From DATLAN01 sp035527455 (GTDB taxonomy: Bacteria > Planctomycetota > Planctomycetia > Pirellulales > Thermoguttaceae), in the NCBI GenBank assembly GCA_035527455.1, contig DATLAN010000686.1, forward strand, positions 1 through 6,284: a stretch of 6,284 nt of DNA. Reading direction: 5' to 3'. Below, piece by piece: positions 5,101 to 6,284 of this stretch; position 1 is the stretch's first letter; the number at the start of each line of letters is the position of its first letter. Position numbers and translations under genes: made by a program. Under the pieces are notes generated by a model that did not search any database, was not told the DNA's origin, and worked only from the letters and a program-made list of their open reading frames with translations.

Positions 5101-6284
5101 TCGGAAACGTTCTGGATTTCGATATAATCCGGTCCGTCGAGACCACACTCGGTGACGACGATCGAGGACGCGCCGGCCGCGGTCCAGCCGCTGAGGTCTA
5201 CGGTGTCGTTGAAGCTGGTGGCCGTGTTTCCGTAGGCGTCCAGGGCGGTCAGCGTGACGCCGATCGGCCGGTCGGCGTACCGGGGCGAGGCGATCGAACT
5301 GAACCCGAACCGATCGACGGGCCCCGGTTCCACGTCGAAGGCGTTGCTCGTGCCGGACAATCCCCGACCCGCCGCGGCGGTCAACATCACGCCGGTCGAG
5401 AGCGCCTCGACGCTCACCTCGCCCGTCCAGACCCCGCCGACCAGTTCCACGGCGGTCAACGGAGTTACGGGAATGGAAATCGGCTGATCGGCGAAGGGCA
5501 GCGTCATGCCGGGGTTGATCGTCCCGGCGCTCGATCCCCGGAGTATCCAGTCGCTCTGGCCGTTGGTGTCGCTGCCTCCGACGCGCTGGTAAGTCACCGA
5601 ATAGTCTGCCTGGGCCGGCACGGCCGCGCCTTGCCAGAAATCGGGGACCAGCGTCACAGGATCGGTAATCGCGGCAGGATCCAATGCCGAGGCCGCCACG
5701 AAATCGACCACGGCCCCGGCGTCGTCCAGCAGCAGCACGCCGGTCGGCGAGTACGGCCGCCAACTGATGTCGTCGCCCGTATAGAAAGTCGGATACGTCC
5801 CCGGTGCCGTGCCGTTCTGTTGGAGGGTGAACACGCCGCCGGCCGGACAGATCGTGTCGGCCGGGAACGTGTATGCCGGCCGCGGCGACGTGGGATAGAT
5901 CCGGTCGTAGACGAAGACCTGCCAGCCGGAAATATCCACGTTCGCGCTGGAGACGTTGGTGAATTCCATCCGGTCCGGCGATTCCGTGTCCACCTCCGAA
6001 ATCACGACCGTGGAAGCCGTGCTGCCGGCGGTCCGGCCGCCGAGACTGACCGTGCCGGCGGCCACTTCAATGGTTTCTCCTCGCACGTCCTTCGCACGCA
6101 CGGTCACGCCGAAGGGCTCGCCGATCGTCCGGACACCGCCGATCGCGTCGAAAGCGAAGTGGTGTGCGTCGTCGTCGCGGACGTTCACGGCCCCGCTGCC
6201 GTCGTTCATCCCGAGGGCTCCGGCGACGACCACCGCCCGTTGCACGCCGTCGTACTCCGCGTCGTCCAGAACGGTCAGGTCGAA
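2136..6284 (-). CDS. Giant secreted S8 serine protease with Ig/lamin-tail, SdrD-B-like and dockerin modules (5' end outside window)
   Basis: The 3' part of a very large gene, 1382 visible residues, numbered here from base 6284. The frame stays open to the right edge. The GTG at 6245 is not a start, because it lies inside a Calx-beta-like strand (DDAEYDGVQRAV), so the N-terminus and any signal peptide lie outside. Order: end of a Calx-beta-like domain (1-43); two Ig-like modules with inserted lamin-tail domains (42-321, 322-600); SdrD-B-like domain (from about 602) with acidic DRDGDGVWD and DENLNGRWD loops; S8 protease (about 727-1061); the DFGN segment (1066-1084); planctomycete pre-dockerin module (1090-1223); dockerin (1226-1303); C-terminal tail (1304-1382). 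No membrane helix is visible. It is probably an extracellular, calcium-stabilised protease, perhaps cell-surface associated. It converges on the thioesterase gene. Catalysis is well supported; substrate and attachment are inference. Confidence 0.9.
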   Translation of the reverse strand, partial: FDLTVLDDAEYDGVQRAVVVAGALGMNDGSGAVNVRDDDAHHFAFDAIGGVRTIGEPFGVTVRAKDVRGETIEVAAGTVSLGGRTAGSTASTVVISEVDTESPDRMEFTNVSSANVDISGWQVFVYDRIYPTSPRPAYTFPADTICPAGGVFTLQQNGTAPGTYPTFYTGDDISWRPYSPTGVLLLDDAGAVVDFVAASALDPAAITDPVTLVPDFWQGAAVPAQADYSVTYQRVGGSDTNGQSDWILRGSSAGTINPGMTLPFADQPISIPVTPLTAVELVGGVWTGEVSVEALSTGVMLTAAAGRGLSGTSNAFDVEPGPVDRFGFSSIASPRYADRPIGVTLTALDAYGNTATSFNDTVDLSGWTAAGASSIVVTECGLDGPDYIEIQNVSDREIDTSGWIVAVSDDYDDVNVANALTWSLPPSIPAGDVLHRTDDEGPNYWQGNIHWGAGNPGWAVILDDAREIVDFVAWGWTASDLAEMNAVIDGHNLTPGDQFTGDGVPLIGTDSIQRQGNEDRNSAADFSWAPPESMGVQNTGLSVPFPGESTPVAVTPAVTASFTDGVWTGDVYVPDVLGDVYLQADDGNGHVGSSDTFDALRFYSEIRGGKFLDRDGDGVWDPEEEGLEGWQIYLDENLNGRWDAGEPTTLTDVNGEYAFTGLLPGTYTVAEVARDDWVQTYPRDNPLGERAAEPRLEITTTASDAPVYVASQPVPAGGDSDLLPETNVSGSLVGIDLFRADPRFAGIDGSGFATVILDTGIAVDHPFFGPDQDGDGVADRIVYQWDYADNDGDASDTKWAHGSTIASIAASGDATYTGMAPGADIIFFKIFPDSGDSSFAYVESALQWVIDHAAEYNIASVNMSFTDGENFTTFVNPYGIGDELAQLAAMNVIVVSAAGNAFYTYDSAQGESYPAADAHSLSVGGVYVADYGRRSYGSGAVANTTAADRIAPYSQRHETMTTVFAPSGKVTGAGKDTPARATTDGTSAAAPHVAGIAALAQQLAVRELGRRLTTDEFISLLRQTGAVIHDGDDEDDNVVNTDADFPRVDAFALGEEILRLAAMSRAHSVVLAQGEVIEDVDFGNRPETKIADRHVFYNRSAFDGNDAEANAADDDAVAVDKEALLPGESAAFAHYTSFSRGINGIMVDVAHATRTPTAADFLFKVGNNNDPATWTPISGPGSVAVREGAGTGGSDRVTILFEDGAVKNQWLEVTVLAGNLGLDRSDVFYFGNAVGEAGNSPTNAQVTVIDMLLARNNPRSLINPAPIDFFCDYNRDARVNATDVLLARNNPTGFQSTLKLINLSGQGYGGPAQAAEGPGTEASAAALVPAGWFAEDLIESDDTPAGTAWLRDIEPLTAKGRESRESTVARRIIDDVFLAAFW
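2376..2609 (-). other. Type I dockerin-like EF-hand pair
   Basis: The second calcium loop (2471-2436) reads DYNRDARVNATD, a perfect D-x-N-x-D-x-x-V-N-x-x-D dockerin loop. The first (2570-2535) is degenerate: Asn at position 1, Pro at 3 and Asn at 5, keeping only the final Asp. Each loop is followed by a helix ending in LLARNNP. The preceding module (3017-2616), with IADRHVFYNRSAFDGND and SRGINGIMVD, is one I recognise as regularly placed before dockerins in planctomycete secreted proteins. No cohesin partner is visible. Confidence 0.8.
3102..4106 (-). other. Subtilisin-family (S8) catalytic domain
   Basis: All expected catalytic residues are present in order: Asp in VILDTG (bases 4011-4013), His in WAHGS (3882-3884), the oxyanion-hole Asn in SAAGN (3585-3587) and the nucleophile Ser in DGTSAAAPHVAG (3324-3326). 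Between Asp and His lies the acidic loop DQDGDGVADR (3974-3945), resembling a calcium-binding DxDGDGxxD motif. The usual HGTHVAG is changed to HGSTIAS; the catalytic His is kept but the second His is not. The domain begins around the FRADPRFAGIDGSG segment and ends after an acidic loop (HDGDDEDDN) and a helix. It should be an active secreted endopeptidase. Confidence 0.88.
4485..6161 (-). repeat. Two tandem Ig-like modules, each carrying an inserted lamin-tail domain
   Basis: Two diverged protein-level copies of about 280 residues (6161-5322 and 5321-4485). Each starts with an F-x-F-x-x-I strand and a GVT(V/L)xAxD strand, then TV(S/D)LxG. A lamin-tail-like domain follows (about 6014-5538 and 5171-4695), recognised by STVVISEVDT/SSIVVTECGL, DRMEFTNVSS/DYIEIQNVSD, DISGW/DTSGW and VVDFVA/IVDFVA. 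The Ig-like fold then resumes with PF, VTP, GVWTG and a final FDV/FDA strand. The copies are clearly homologous but not recent duplicates. These are probably structural or adhesive spacer modules placing the protease away from the cell. Confidence 0.75.

Noticed and set aside
4485..6161. DNA-level tandem repeat or recent duplication in the giant gene
   Set aside because: The two modules match only at protein-motif level; I saw no long stretches of identical DNA.

Overview
The window is GC-rich, and everything readable in it points to a member of the Planctomycetes, probably from the Pirellulales or a related group. The evidence is a very large secreted multidomain protein ending in the planctomycete-style dockerin module (ADRHVFYNRSAFDGND and DVFYFGNAVGE motifs), SdrD-B-like and lamin-tail-like extracellular domains, and a Tat-type signal (SRRQF) on a secreted esterase-like hydrolase. 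This taxonomic call is an inference from protein style; there is no rRNA or marker gene here.

Layout. Bases 1-207 contain no convincing gene. Bases 208-1311 (minus strand) encode a Tat-exported alpha/beta hydrolase of the dienelactone hydrolase / acetyl xylan esterase-like kind. Bases 1312-1538 are a divergent intergenic region with an unverified pair of back-to-back promoter candidates. Bases 1539-1952 (plus strand) encode a small hotdog-fold thioesterase of the 4HBT/FadM type. Bases 1953-2135 separate two convergent genes and are packed with inverted repeats: four GCCGGAAC cores, two in each orientation. Bases 2136-6284 (minus strand) are the 3' part of a giant gene that runs off the right edge. 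Its visible 1382 residues carry, in order, the end of a Calx-beta-like domain, two tandem Ig-like modules each interrupted by a lamin-tail domain, an SdrD-B-like domain, a subtilisin-family (S8) protease with a complete catalytic triad, a planctomycete pre-dockerin module, a type I dockerin-like EF-hand pair and a C-terminal tail.

The three genes do not form an operon: gene 1 and gene 2 diverge, and gene 2 and gene 3 converge. The hydrolase and the giant protease are both probably exported and could act on extracellular polymers, whereas the thioesterase should be cytoplasmic. No direct functional link between them can be shown. The most interesting points are the domain-within-domain architecture of the giant protein (lamin-tail in Ig twice, protease apparently inside an SdrD-B domain) and the hierarchical palindromic element between the convergent genes. 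I see no CRISPR array, tRNA, insertion sequence or clearly new defence or biosynthetic system.
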